A stretch of DNA of 64,000 bases from the NCBI GenBank assembly GCA_030066775.1, contig JASJAY010000073.1, forward strand, positions 1 to 64,000, written 5' to 3'. The position numbers and the translations under genes are program-made. The notes beneath the pieces are model-generated. The model did not search any database and was not told the origin of the DNA. It worked only from the letters and a program-made list of their open reading frames with translations. The stretch comes from Planctomycetota bacterium. Lineage in GTDB: Bacteria; Planctomycetota; PLA2; JAEUHO01. Below are positions 1-7,958 of this stretch, one piece after another (the first letter of the stretch is position 1; every line of letters starts with the position of its first letter).

Positions 1-373
1 GTCTTCGCTCGGCGTCGGCGAGGAGCCGCTCGAGCGTGCGGCGGTCCTTCGCCGAGAGCGACTCGTGCTCGACCAGGAAGTGCACCATCGAGCCCACCGT
101 GCCCTCGAAGGCCTTGTCTGCCAGCGCGTGCATCGCGCTGCGCTGCGCGTCCTCGCGCGACACCTGCGGCTCGTAGACCGTCGTGATGCCTTCGAGCGCC
201 GAGGTCAAGGCGCCTTTGTCGACGAGCCGATCGAGCATCGTCTTGACGGTCGAGTACTTCCAGCCGGTCTCGGCCTCGAGCGCCTCGAGCACGCGACGCG
301 CGGTCGTCGGTGCGTCCGCCCACACGGCGCGCATCACCTTCCACTCCGCATCGCTGAGCTGCGTTCCAGCCAT
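1..373 (-). CDS. BlaI/MecI/CopY-family transcriptional repressor (3' end outside window)
   Basis: Winged-helix repressor of the BlaI/MecI family, which in characterised members controls a downstream membrane sensor protease or efflux/lactamase gene. The visible 124 codons begin MAGTQLSDAEWKVM, the usual BlaI opening, followed by a winged-helix domain (about residues 5-75, with KYSTVKTMLDRLVDKG as the recognition-helix and wing region) and a helical dimerisation tail. Family members run about 120-130 residues, so only the last few codons and the stop lie beyond base 1. The start ATG is 371-373, and an imperfect palindrome sits 11 bases upstream. The genes it controls would lie to the left, outside the window; a BlaR1-like M56 protease is a common partner but cannot be seen here. 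Confidence 0.9.
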   Translation of the reverse strand, partial: MAGTQLSDAEWKVMRAVWADAPTTARRVLEALEAETGWKYSTVKTMLDRLVDKGALTSALEGITTVYEPQVSREDAQRSAMHALADKAFEGTVGSMVHFLVEHESLSAKDRRTLERLLADAERR

Positions 374-383
374 GGGCGGCAAC

Positions 384-398
384 CTACGACAAATGTAG
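384..398. promoter_or_regulatory. Candidate BlaI-type operator, CTAC-N7-GTAG
   Basis: The 15-base sequence CTACGACAAATGTAG has perfect CTAC/GTAG outer arms. It lies 11 bases upstream of the BlaI-family start codon, where an autoregulatory operator is expected. BlaI-type repressors bind dyads built on TACA/TGTA or CTAC/GTAG half-sites. The assignment is inferred from position and half-site form; the inner bases are not symmetric. Confidence 0.5.
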
Positions 399-421
399 AA
401 GGTCGTCAACCCCGCCAACTT

Positions 422-444
422 GGTGTCAGGACACTTTTCGCGCA
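422..444 (+). repeat. Left terminal REP-like repeat of the RAYT unit
   Basis: GGTGTCAGGACACTTTTCGC plus GCA. The core GTGTCAGGACAC folds into a 5-bp stem with a 2-base loop. It is the exact inverse of 1542-1564. HUH transposases of this class bind such hairpins with an adjacent single-stranded tail. Confidence 0.85.
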
Positions 445-561
445 CTTGCACCCGCGCACGACACGTCTCGTGGAGCGGACGGTCGACCCTGTGCGCTCGC
501 GGATATCCCGTGACCGAATGCCGTCACCACACGTGGTGTCTCCAAAGGCCTTGGAGATGCC

Positions 562-1539
562 ATGCCCCATCCGCCCCGCTACGACAAGCCGGGACGCTGG
601 TTCCACGTCATGAACCGTGGGATGTCCCGCAGAACGGTCTTCGAGACCAGGCGCGACATCCGCTACTTCCTGTCACGTGTCGCCTATGCCGTCCGCCGAG
701 GAGAGATCGAGGTCCACTCGTTCTGCATCATGACGACGCACTTCCACCTCCTCGTGCGAAGTCCTGTTGGGAAGCTCGCCGATGCCATGCGCCGCATCCA
801 GGGGGAGTATGTCTGCTGGTTCAATCGACCCCGCGTACGCGACGGTTCTCTTTGCCGCGGCCGCTACCTCTCGAAGGCAGTCATGTCGCTGGTGTACCGG
901 TCCATCTGTATTCGCTACATCGACTACAACCCGGTCAAGGCGGGGCTTGCCAAGAAGCCATCCGAGTACCCACATGGCAGCGCGGCTCGCTTCGCAAGGA
1001 AGAAACCCCCGCCGTGGCTCTGCGGCGATTGGGTGCTGCGATCGAAGAACGACAAGGAGGCCTCCTCCGAGAAGGAGCCGACCGAGGCCGAGCTCGAGTT
1101 CATGAGACAGCGGATCGCCGCGAGGCCCCGTGAGGAAGACCCGCTCGATGACTTGGTCCGTGCTGCACCCTCGTTCATACGTCGCTGGATGGTGCGTCAG
1201 GCGCGGCTGGCTGACGGAACGCGACCAGGACTCCCCTGCGTTCCGGCCTCCACCGTCATGAGCGTCGTGCAACGCCTGCAGGATCGGGGCCGATCCTGGT
1301 GGTACCGCACTCCCTCGGGTCGTCGGCGGGATGCTTGGCGAGTCGCGACGATTGGCTTGCTCCGCCATCTCGCAGGACAGACGCACCGTGCCATCACGGA
1401 GCGGATGGGGACGAGCATGTCGATAACGGCTCGCGGCCTCACCAGGCACGCAGAGCTATGCGAGACGCCGGACTACGCGACGCGCCTAGGGCGCGTCGGG
1501 ATGCTGTGCATCCGCGCCGCGTTTCCCGACGCGAAGTGA
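562..1539 (+). CDS. REP-associated tyrosine transposase (Y1/HUH, TnpA_REP type)
   Basis: Single-strand DNA nuclease of the Y1_Tnp family (HUH superfamily), 325 residues. The N-terminal catalytic domain has the expected layout: GRWFHVMNRG at residues 11-20, the metal-binding H-hydrophobic-H at H60-F61-H62 in TTHFHLLVRS, and the candidate nucleophilic tyrosine Y119 in RYIDYNPVKAGL. About 190 further residues follow, ending in an HTH-like stretch (AITERMGTSMSIT) of the kind appended to many RAYTs. A GGAG at 552-555 lies 6 bases before the ATG. The paired inverted REP-like repeats on both sides support the RAYT assignment over plain IS200/IS605 TnpA, which is only about 150 residues long. Confidence 0.88.
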   Translation: MPHPPRYDKPGRWFHVMNRGMSRRTVFETRRDIRYFLSRVAYAVRRGEIEVHSFCIMTTHFHLLVRSPVGKLADAMRRIQGEYVCWFNRPRVRDGSLCRGRYLSKAVMSLVYRSICIRYIDYNPVKAGLAKKPSEYPHGSAARFARKKPPPWLCGDWVLRSKNDKEASSEKEPTEAELEFMRQRIAARPREEDPLDDLVRAAPSFIRRWMVRQARLADGTRPGLPCVPASTVMSVVQRLQDRGRSWWYRTPSGRRRDAWRVATIGLLRHLAGQTHRAITERMGTSMSITARGLTRHAELCETPDYATRLGRVGMLCIRAAFPDAK

Positions 1540-1541
1540 AT

Positions 1542-1564
1542 TGCGCGAAAAGTGTCCTGACACC
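1542..1564 (-). repeat. Right terminal REP-like repeat of the RAYT unit
   Basis: Exact inverted copy of 422-444 with the hairpin core GTGTCCTGACAC at 1552-1563. It starts 2 bases after the transposase stop codon. Its last base (1564) is also the last base of the TAG stop codon of the neighbouring vWA gene on the other strand. Confidence 0.85.
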
Positions 1565-3201
1565 TATTTGTCGCCCACCCCGCGGTAGGTGCCGCCGGTG
1601 TCGTTGGCGATGCGGCGCATCAGGGTGCGGTTGTGCTGGGGACCGACGCCGATCGTGTGCACGACGCACTTGTAGAGCTTGTTGCGCTCGAGGAACGCGC
1701 CGTACTCCGTCTCGAGCGCCTCGCCCTTCAACGCCTCGGTGCCGCCGGGGATCGTCGGCGAGCCGTCGGAGAGCAGGAAGATCGTGTCGGCGCCACCCTC
1801 GTTGGCGGCGTAGTCGAGCGCCTTGAGGAGCGCCTCGAAGGTGCGCGTCGAGCCGGCCGCGTCGATCTTCATGAACCACTCGGTCGCGTCGCTCTTGTGG
1901 CCGGGCGTCGCGGGCACCATCTCGGGCGGCGTCTTCCACACCTCGACCGCGTTGCTGAAGAAGACCACGTTGAAGTACACGTCCTTGGGCAGCGTCTTGA
2001 TCGACCACGCAAGCTGGTTCTTCGCGACCTCCATCTTGGTGTCGCCCTTGATGTCCGGATCCGCGTCCTTCTCGCCGTCCTTGCCGCCGCCGGTCACCGG
2101 CCCCTTGGGCTTCTCCGGCTTCCGGCTCTCCTCGGAGGCCGGCGACTTCATCGAGCCGGAACGGTCGAGCACGAAGACGATGCGCTTGGACTTCGTCTCG
2201 ACGCCGTAGAAGGACGTGGTGCCGCCCTCATGCGCGGTTGCGGGGCGCTTCTCGTGGCGCTTGTCGGCCTCGGTGGCGAGCCAGGACGCCCCCTCCTTCG
2301 CCCACCAACGCGACCAGATCTTGTGCGAGCTCTCGAACGAGCGGCCCGTGAAGTAGTGCAGCGTGCTCTCGAGCTCTTCCGCATAGAGGCCGTTGGCCTT
2401 GGCGAGCGCACCGATCAGGTGCTTCACGGCGCGTGGATCGTCAAGCACCTCGAGGGTGAACACAGCCGAGCGCTTGACGGCCATCTCCGGGCCCTTGAGG
2501 CAGGCGACGGCCACGTCGAACGCGCTGACCATCTTGTTGTCGGCGATCCAGTTGAGGACGCGGATGCGCGCCTCCGGCAGGTCCTTGGCCTTGGCGACGG
2601 CGAGCAGGCGCGGGGCGATGCGCTCCTGGGGCTGCTTCAGGTAGGCCTGGATGATCCCGAGCACCATCCGGTCGCTGCCCTTCTTCTTCGCGAGCCGCTT
2701 CTCGCCCTTCGCGAGGAGGTAGTCGATGGCGGCGCGATCGGTGAGCTGCGCCAGCCCGTAGGCGATCTTGCTCTGGGTGCTCTTCTCGGCCTCGTAGGCG
2801 GCGAGGGCGTCGTCGCGCTTCTTCTTCTCGGTGTCGTAGGACTTGCGGTGCTCGGCCTGCTTGGGCGGCATCTTGTCGTACGCCTTGAGCAAGAGCTTCA
2901 CCAGCTTGTCGAACTTCTCCTGCGTCTTGTCGCGCTCGGGCACGAGCGTCTTCTGCTCGAGCTTGAGCGAGGCGAGCGCCCACCGGATGAGCAGCTCGGC
3001 GGCGCGCTCGCTGTCGTCCTCGGCGATGCGCCCGATCACCTTCTCCTTCCACGCCAGCTCGCCGGGCGCGTTCATGAGCTTGCCGGCTTCGCGCTTCGCC
3101 TCGTTCCACGTCTTCGCGTCGAGCTCGGCCACGGCGGTCGATCCGAGCGGCACGACGAGAACGAGCGCGAGCGCGGCGCGGCGTAGGAGCGTGAGACGCA
3201 T
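1564..3201 (-). CDS. Secreted von Willebrand factor A-domain protein
   Basis: Predicted exported protein of 545 residues. An N-terminal signal peptide (MRLTLLRRAALALVLVVPLG, cleavage likely near AVA-E) precedes a long helical, charged, HEAT-like region (about 30-300). A C-terminal vWA domain (about 345-545) follows with the MIDAS motif DRSGSM. Between them lies the segment FTGRSFESSHKIWSRWWAKEG, whose TG...W..WW signature recurs twice in the HEAT protein at 31643-33013. vWA domains bind protein partners through a metal ion, so a scaffold or adhesion role in the envelope is likely but unproven. GGAGG lies 6 bases before the ATG. The stop codon abuts the RAYT terminal repeat, so the C-terminus could have been altered by that insertion, although the vWA fold looks complete. 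Confidence 0.85.
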   Translation of the reverse strand: MRLTLLRRAALALVLVVPLGSTAVAELDAKTWNEAKREAGKLMNAPGELAWKEKVIGRIAEDDSERAAELLIRWALASLKLEQKTLVPERDKTQEKFDKLVKLLLKAYDKMPPKQAEHRKSYDTEKKKRDDALAAYEAEKSTQSKIAYGLAQLTDRAAIDYLLAKGEKRLAKKKGSDRMVLGIIQAYLKQPQERIAPRLLAVAKAKDLPEARIRVLNWIADNKMVSAFDVAVACLKGPEMAVKRSAVFTLEVLDDPRAVKHLIGALAKANGLYAEELESTLHYFTGRSFESSHKIWSRWWAKEGASWLATEADKRHEKRPATAHEGGTTSFYGVETKSKRIVFVLDRSGSMKSPASEESRKPEKPKGPVTGGGKDGEKDADPDIKGDTKMEVAKNQLAWSIKTLPKDVYFNVVFFSNAVEVWKTPPEMVPATPGHKSDATEWFMKIDAAGSTRTFEALLKALDYAANEGGADTIFLLSDGSPTIPGGTEALKGEALETEYGAFLERNKLYKCVVHTIGVGPQHNRTLMRRIANDTGGTYRGVGDK

Positions 3202-3277
3202 GCGGAGCCTCCGAAGATGAACCGCCTAGTTTACGCGAGCAGGCCTGTCGTGCGGACGCAGGCGCTCAGAGCGCGCC

Positions 3278-4162
3278 TCAGAGCGCGCCCCAGGACGCGA
3301 GCCCGGGCAGGACGACGGTCTCGAGGAACGGCGGATGGAAGAGCAGGTACGCGGGACCGAGGATCAGGACGAAGGCCCAGGCCCAGCCCCCCACCGGTCC
3401 CACGGCGGCAAGCGCGCGCTTCCCGACTTGCGAGCGCTCGAGCGCCATCAGGCCGGCCTGGAGCACGAAGTAGAGGGTCGGCAGCCCGAAGCCGCCGCCG
3501 GCCGGAAGCGAGATGACGACCTCGTGCATGAGGCCGGAGCCGAGGAAGACGAGCAGCATCGCGACGCCGACGCCGACATGCCGAGCCGCGGGCCGGAAGA
3601 CGACCTCGAGCGCGATGCGCCGGAACGCGAGGTTCCAGCGGTTGCTCCAGAAGTCGGTGATCGAGTGCGCGAACAGGGGGAAGCGCCACTGCGGCGGCGC
3701 GTCGACACCGGCCGCGCGCCAAGCGAGCGAGAGCAGGTGGAAGAGGCCGAAGAAGAGCAGGAAGCCGAGGCCCGTCACGCCCACCCAGCCGACGGCCACG
3801 GGATCGTCGGTCTCGAGACGGCCGCAGACGACCCAGATCAGCACCGCGCCGAAGGCCGTCTTGCCCACGGCGTAGGTCCACTCGCCGAGGCCGCCCGCGG
3901 TCGCGCGACGCGCGCGATCGAGGAAGTGCCGCGCGTTCATGCCCGGCCACGTCCACAGGTAGCCGACGTGCCGACCCATGCTGGAGCGCGCGCCCCGCGC
4001 GACGGCCCGATACCAGGTCAGCCACTTGGCGACGAAGAAGCTCCCCACGATGAGCGCCCAGAAGCGGCCCCACGGCGACGCGAAGGGCGCCGCGGCGAAG
4101 AGCGCGACCGGGAACACGAGCGGGAGCAGAAGAGCGGGCCTCACGGCGCCATGGAACCACAT
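3278..4162 (-). CDS. MBOAT/wax-synthase-like membrane acyltransferase
   Basis: Multi-pass membrane protein of 294 residues resembling the MBOAT_2 (wax synthase-like) acyltransferases. Family-like features are a soluble SITDFWSNRWN segment followed by a membrane helix and the GLMHE sequence, where the His is the expected catalytic residue. About seven to eight hydrophobic segments can be seen. ATG 4160-4162 (MWFHGAVRP) was chosen because the longer reading (from 4264) would overlap the end of the sugar transferase gene and add a non-conserved N-terminus. It lies 40 bases downstream of the exopolysaccharide biosynthesis operon on the same strand. It may acylate a polysaccharide or lipid, but the substrate cannot be told from sequence. 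Confidence 0.75.
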   Translation of the reverse strand: MWFHGAVRPALLLPLVFPVALFAAAPFASPWGRFWALIVGSFFVAKWLTWYRAVARGARSSMGRHVGYLWTWPGMNARHFLDRARRATAGGLGEWTYAVGKTAFGAVLIWVVCGRLETDDPVAVGWVGVTGLGFLLFFGLFHLLSLAWRAAGVDAPPQWRFPLFAHSITDFWSNRWNLAFRRIALEVVFRPAARHVGVGVAMLLVFLGSGLMHEVVISLPAGGGFGLPTLYFVLQAGLMALERSQVGKRALAAVGPVGGWAWAFVLILGPAYLLFHPPFLETVVLPGLASWGAL

Positions 4163-4202
4163 CCCGGCGCGCGGCGCTCGCGTTGCCTTCGAGCCCTCGA
4201 GG

Positions 4203-5606
4203 CTACCGAGAGCCGTGGCCGCCGAACGCCACGCCGACGGTGTCGAGCACGATGGCGAAGTCAAGCCAGATCGAGCGGTTGAGCACGTAGTAGAGGTCGT
4301 ACTCGAGCTTCGTGCGCGAGTCCTCGACGGCGGCCGCGTACGGCGCGCGCACCTGCGCCCAGCCGGTGATGCCGGGACGCACGCAGGTCCTGAGCTCGAA
4401 CATCGGCACGTCCTGGCGCAACGCGTGGAAGAAGTGCGGGCGCTCGGGGCGCGGGCCGACGAGGTTCATGTCGCCGCGCAGCACGTTGATCAGCTGCGGC
4501 AGCTCGTCGATGCGGTACTTGCGCAGGATGCGCCCGACGCGCGTGACGCGCGGGTCGTCCTCGCTCGCCCACACCGGACCGCTGCGCTGCTCGGCGTCCT
4601 GGTACATGCTGCGGAACTTGATCAGGTCGAAGGCCCGGCCGCCCAGGCCCATGCGGCGCTGGCGGTAGAAGACCGGGCCCTGGCTCTCGAGCTTGATGAA
4701 GACGGCAACGACCGCGAAGAGCGGCAGCAGGATCGTCAGGCCGATCGCCGCGGCGACGACGTTCGCGAACCGCGTGATGGCGTCGTACAGCCAGTGCGAC
4801 GGCCGGCTCAGGAGCAGGTTGAGCGGATCGGCGCGCACGGTGTCGACGCGGCCCTCCGCCCCGCGCAGGACACGCGACTTGCTGCTGATGGTGTGGCCCA
4901 TGGCGACCAGCTGCGCGATGCTGTGGCCGACGGCGGGATCCCGCATCGGGCACGACACGATGACGCGCTTCTCGAAGCCTGCCTCGTGGTCGACGCGATC
5001 GTGGACCGGGCGGCCGAGCAGGCGCGCCGTCGTCTCCGCGTTGCAGCCGGGGATCACGATGCTCGTGATCGAGAGGCCGGGGATCTGCTCGAGACGGCGC
5101 ACGGACTCGCTCGCGCCCCACTCGGAAGAAGCGAGCAGCGTCACGCGAGCCGGGCGGTAGCGGACCCAGAGGTCGCGCCACGCGCGGGCCAGCGGCTGGG
5201 CGCTGTACGACACGAGGAAGATCACCGCCAGGGTGAGGGGATGCAGCAGCTCACCGGGCAGCAGCACGTCGAGCGTGATCGCGAGCAGCGCGGCGGCCGG
5301 CGGCACGAGCAGGAACACGTGCTGCGGGCGTCCGCGTCCTTCGACGATCGCGCGCACCGCGTAGAGCGCGGGCAGCTGGATCGCGGCGAGGGTGCCGGCG
5401 CGCAGCAGGGTCCAGACGGACGGATCGCCCACGAGCCACGCGTGCATGAGCGTGGTCGCGGCGATCGTGACGACGTACAGCACCGTGGGCGGCACGATCA
5501 CGGCAGCGGGCCGCGCCGGGCTGAGGTTGGGTGCGCGGCTCGAGCGCGTGGTGCCCGGAAGGAGCCGGGGCTCCAGGGCGGTGCTCGTGACGAGCGACGG
5601 CGTCAT
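4203..5606 (-). CDS. Exopolysaccharide priming glycosylphosphotransferase (WcaJ/WbaP-like)
   Basis: Transfers a sugar-1-phosphate from a nucleotide sugar to undecaprenyl phosphate, the first membrane step of exopolysaccharide assembly. The protein is 467 residues. The N-terminal half has several membrane helices (about 35-170) and a nucleotide-binding-like middle. The C-terminal bacterial sugar transferase domain (about 265-465) carries its signatures [40 protein letters not shown] and [12 protein letters not shown]. The ATG overlaps the stop of the upstream CpsD-like gene by ATGA (5603-5606), indicating translational coupling. The sugar cannot be predicted; the dehydrogenase and epimerase genes upstream suggest an N-acetylhexosamine or uronate-type substrate pool. 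Confidence 0.92.
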   Translation of the reverse strand: MTPSLVTSTALEPRLLPGTTRSSRAPNLSPARPAAVIVPPTVLYVVTIAATTLMHAWLVGDPSVWTLLRAGTLAAIQLPALYAVRAIVEGRGRPQHVFLLVPPAAALLAITLDVLLPGELLHPLTLAVIFLVSYSAQPLARAWRDLWVRYRPARVTLLASSEWGASESVRRLEQIPGLSITSIVIPGCNAETTARLLGRPVHDRVDHEAGFEKRVIVSCPMRDPAVGHSIAQLVAMGHTISSKSRVLRGAEGRVDTVRADPLNLLLSRPSHWLYDAITRFANVVAAAIGLTILLPLFAVVAVFIKLESQGPVFYRQRRMGLGGRAFDLIKFRSMYQDAEQRSGPVWASEDDPRVTRVGRILRKYRIDELPQLINVLRGDMNLVGPRPERPHFFHALRQDVPMFELRTCVRPGITGWAQVRAPYAAAVEDSRTKLEYDLYYVLNRSIWLDFAIVLDTVGVAFGGHGSR

Positions 5607-6304
5607 CGCGCGCCCCCCTTCGCGTTGGCGGTCGGGTCGCTGACGATTACACCGAGCACACGGCGGCCGACCGTGCCGAGCGCCGCGTCGACGTCTTCCT
5701 TGCGCGTCTCGCCCGCATTCACCACGAGCACCAGCTCCTCGGCGCACTCGCGCAGGACGACCCCTTCGGGGTTGTCGAGGATCGACGGGCAGTCGATCAC
5801 GATCTGCGCGTACCGGCTCGAGAGCTCGTGCAGCGTCTGGGCCCACGCGGCCGGGTCGTAGATGGACAGCGCGTCCGTTGCGTCGGGCGCCGTCATCAGG
5901 TCCACGCCCTCGAAGGCGGTCGAGACGAGCATCGGATGGCGACCGGTGCCCTTCGCGCCGTGCACCATGCGTGTGAGATCGCGACCCCGGGCGTCCCCGT
6001 CCACCAGCAGCACGCGGCCGCTGCGGCCGCGCGTGCGGCCGAGGCATACGGCGAGGTTCATGGCCGCGGTGGTCGTGCCTTCGCCGTCGCGCGCGCCGAT
6101 CACGCCGATCGTGCGGCAGGCCTGCTGCTGCGAGCGAAGCAGGATGTGGGCGGCGAGGCGCAGGTACCCGTCCGAGAGACGCGTATCCACGTCGCTCACG
6201 GGCACGAGCTTGTCGCCCTGACGCGCGGCGAGCGCGCCGGGAAGCAGCTCCCGCTCGGGCGTCCGGTAGGGCTTGATCGATGCGCTTTGCACGTTCGACT
6301 TCAC
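5603..6304 (-). CDS. CpsD/CapB-like tyrosine-kinase-type ATPase with atypical Walker A
   Basis: Cytoplasmic P-loop ATPase of the BY-kinase/MinD-like superfamily that normally partners a Wzz-type membrane protein to control polysaccharide polymerisation and export; 233 residues. Walker A is GARDGEGTTTAA: the invariant Lys of GxGK[ST]T is replaced by Thr. Walker A' (VLLVDGDARG) and Walker B (IVIDCPSI) are intact. There is no C-terminal tyrosine cluster. This suggests a protein that binds its partner or nucleotide but may not autophosphorylate. It follows the Wzz-like gene by 16 bases and overlaps the sugar transferase gene by 4. Confidence 0.85.
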   Translation of the reverse strand: MKSNVQSASIKPYRTPERELLPGALAARQGDKLVPVSDVDTRLSDGYLRLAAHILLRSQQQACRTIGVIGARDGEGTTTAAMNLAVCLGRTRGRSGRVLLVDGDARGRDLTRMVHGAKGTGRHPMLVSTAFEGVDLMTAPDATDALSIYDPAAWAQTLHELSSRYAQIVIDCPSILDNPEGVVLRECAEELVLVVNAGETRKEDVDAALGTVGRRVLGVIVSDPTANAKGGAR

Positions 6305-6320
6305 GGGGTGGTGGGTTCCA

Positions 6321-7958
6321 TCAAGAGAAGGGGCCGAGGAGCGCCGGGTCCATCACGCCGGTCAGCCACTCGGGAGCGGCCAACCAGCCCTTGTAGGCGC
6401 CGTAGGCGAGGCAGGTCAGGACGACGCAGCCGAGCACCCACGTGCCCAGCAGCACTTCGCGGATCGAAACGGTGGGCCGCGCGCGGGCGCCGGGGCCGAG
6501 GCGCGGGACGGACACGACGAGCGCGCCGGGCAGCAGGCGCTGCAGGTCGCTCACGTCGAGCGTGGCGGCGACGTCGTAGCGCTTGCGCAGGAGCAGGCCC
6601 GCGTAGCCGATCAGGCCGCCCACGAGCAAGCCCGTCAGGATCCAGCGCATGCGGCTCGGGCCGCTCGGCTTGAACGGCAGCGTCACGGGCTGCGCGAGGC
6701 GGAAGCGCGTGGCTTCGGCCGGCGGCGTGTCGCGGTAGTAGGCGGCGAGCTTGGCGTGGCGATCGGCGAGACGGCGCGCCTCGTCGTGGCGCTTCTCCCA
6801 GTCGGTCACCTCGCGCTGTCGCTTGTCCAGGCCCTCGCGCGTGGCGGGGATCCGACGCAAACGCTCCTGGGCCTCGCCCATGCGCGTGCGGATCTCGGCG
6901 ATCCGTGCGTCGGCCTGCGTGAGCTCGGCTGCGGCCTGGGTCTTGAGGTACTCGAGATCGCGCACCTGCTTCTTGATGAAGGCCGCGCGGTCGGCATCCC
7001 ACGCGCCGTCGGCGCGCTGCGTCGCCTGGCGCAGCTCGGCGGCCTGCTGGGCCTCGTCTCGCTCGGCGCTGTCGAGATCGGACTTCGCCGCCACGTATTC
7101 CTTGGCGCGCGGCGTGAAACGGGCGCGAATCGCGTTGAAGGCGGTCTCGGCCTTCTCGACGCGCTTGCGCGCCTTCGCGAGGGCGTCCTCGGCCATCTGC
7201 TCCTGCACGGTCTTCTTGCGCTGCACGAGGCCCGCGCGCGGCGCCGCGTAGTCGGCGAGATCGGCTTGGAGCTTCTCCAGGCGGCCCGATGCCCGCGTGC
7301 GCTGCGAACGCTCGTTCGCGAGGTCGTTCGTGCCCTGCTGGATCTCCATCGTGATCGAGCCCTGCTGCTCGGGCAGCGTGTCGTTGTGCGTGCGGCGGTA
7401 CGCGTCGAGCGCGTCGTACGCCGCCTTGCGCTTGGCGTCGTAGGTCGCCACGCGCTCCTCGTAGAACTGCACGTTGCGCTGGGCCGTACGCAGGGGCTCG
7501 AGCCGCTCCTGCTCGAGGAAGGTCGTGATCAGTCGGTCGAGCGCCATCTGGGCGCGCTCGGGGTAGAGGTCGGTCAGCGCCACCTTCAGCGAGAAGTCGG
7601 TCACGCGCTCGTACTCGATCTTGCCGCGCGCGTCGTCGACCTGCTCCTCGATGCGCTTGGTCGAGGTCGGGTAGAGGATCGTCACGATCGACGCCATGGG
7701 CGTGTGCGAGAGGAGCCGGTCGCGCGTCGTCTCGGCAATGCTCTCGACGCTGCGCGAGCGCTCGGTCGGCAGCTCGGCGCCGCCGTCCAGGCTCAGGTTC
7801 TTGATCTCGAGCACGGCGCTGGCGGTGTACTGGTCCGGCAGGCGGACCGCGTGGAGCGTCGCGAGGAAGACGCAGGTCGCGATCGGCACGCCGAAGAGCC
7901 AGCGGTGCGCGAACACGCCCTTGAAGAGACGGGAGGTGGCGACGCCGACCCAGCTCAC
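6321..7958 (-). CDS. Wzz/GumC-type polysaccharide chain-length determinant
   Basis: Inner-membrane polysaccharide co-polymerase, 545 residues. It begins with a transmembrane helix (about 19-38, WLFGVPIATCVFLATLHAV), then a periplasmic Wzz domain (LPDQYTASAVLEIKN), long coiled coils (about 150-400, rich in A/E/R/K heptads) and two C-terminal membrane helices near residues 435-455 and 500-520. The cytoplasmic kinase is not fused but encoded by the next gene. The start is GTG (7956-7958) overlapping the TGA of the upstream dehydrogenase as GTGA. The coiled-coil length resembles GumC/EpsB-type proteins rather than enterobacterial WzzB (about 330 residues). Confidence 0.88.
   Translation of the reverse strand: MSWVGVATSRLFKGVFAHRWLFGVPIATCVFLATLHAVRLPDQYTASAVLEIKNLSLDGGAELPTERSRSVESIAETTRDRLLSHTPMASIVTILYPTSTKRIEEQVDDARGKIEYERVTDFSLKVALTDLYPERAQMALDRLITTFLEQERLEPLRTAQRNVQFYEERVATYDAKRKAAYDALDAYRRTHNDTLPEQQGSITMEIQQGTNDLANERSQRTRASGRLEKLQADLADYAAPRAGLVQRKKTVQEQMAEDALAKARKRVEKAETAFNAIRARFTPRAKEYVAAKSDLDSAERDEAQQAAELRQATQRADGAWDADRAAFIKKQVRDLEYLKTQAAAELTQADARIAEIRTRMGEAQERLRRIPATREGLDKRQREVTDWEKRHDEARRLADRHAKLAAYYRDTPPAEATRFRLAQPVTLPFKPSGPSRMRWILTGLLVGGLIGYAGLLLRKRYDVAATLDVSDLQRLLPGALVVSVPRLGPGARARPTVSIREVLLGTWVLGCVVLTCLAYGAYKGWLAAPEWLTGVMDPALLGPFS

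Larger units (their letters stand above)
422..1564. mobile_element. REP-associated tyrosine transposase (RAYT) unit with 23-bp inverted terminal repeats
   Basis: A Y1 transposase gene (562-1539) lies between two perfect inverted 23-base repeats (422-444 and 1542-1564). Each repeat contains a short hairpin, GTGTC-2nt-GACAC, followed by a T-rich and then GC-rich tail. This matches RAYT genes flanked by inverted REP sequences, which these HUH nucleases recognise as hairpins. No target-site duplication is visible, as expected for Y1 enzymes. The right end touches the stop codon of the vWA gene. Unlike IS200, RAYT units are usually single-copy and domesticated, so this may not be an actively mobile element. 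Confidence 0.8.
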
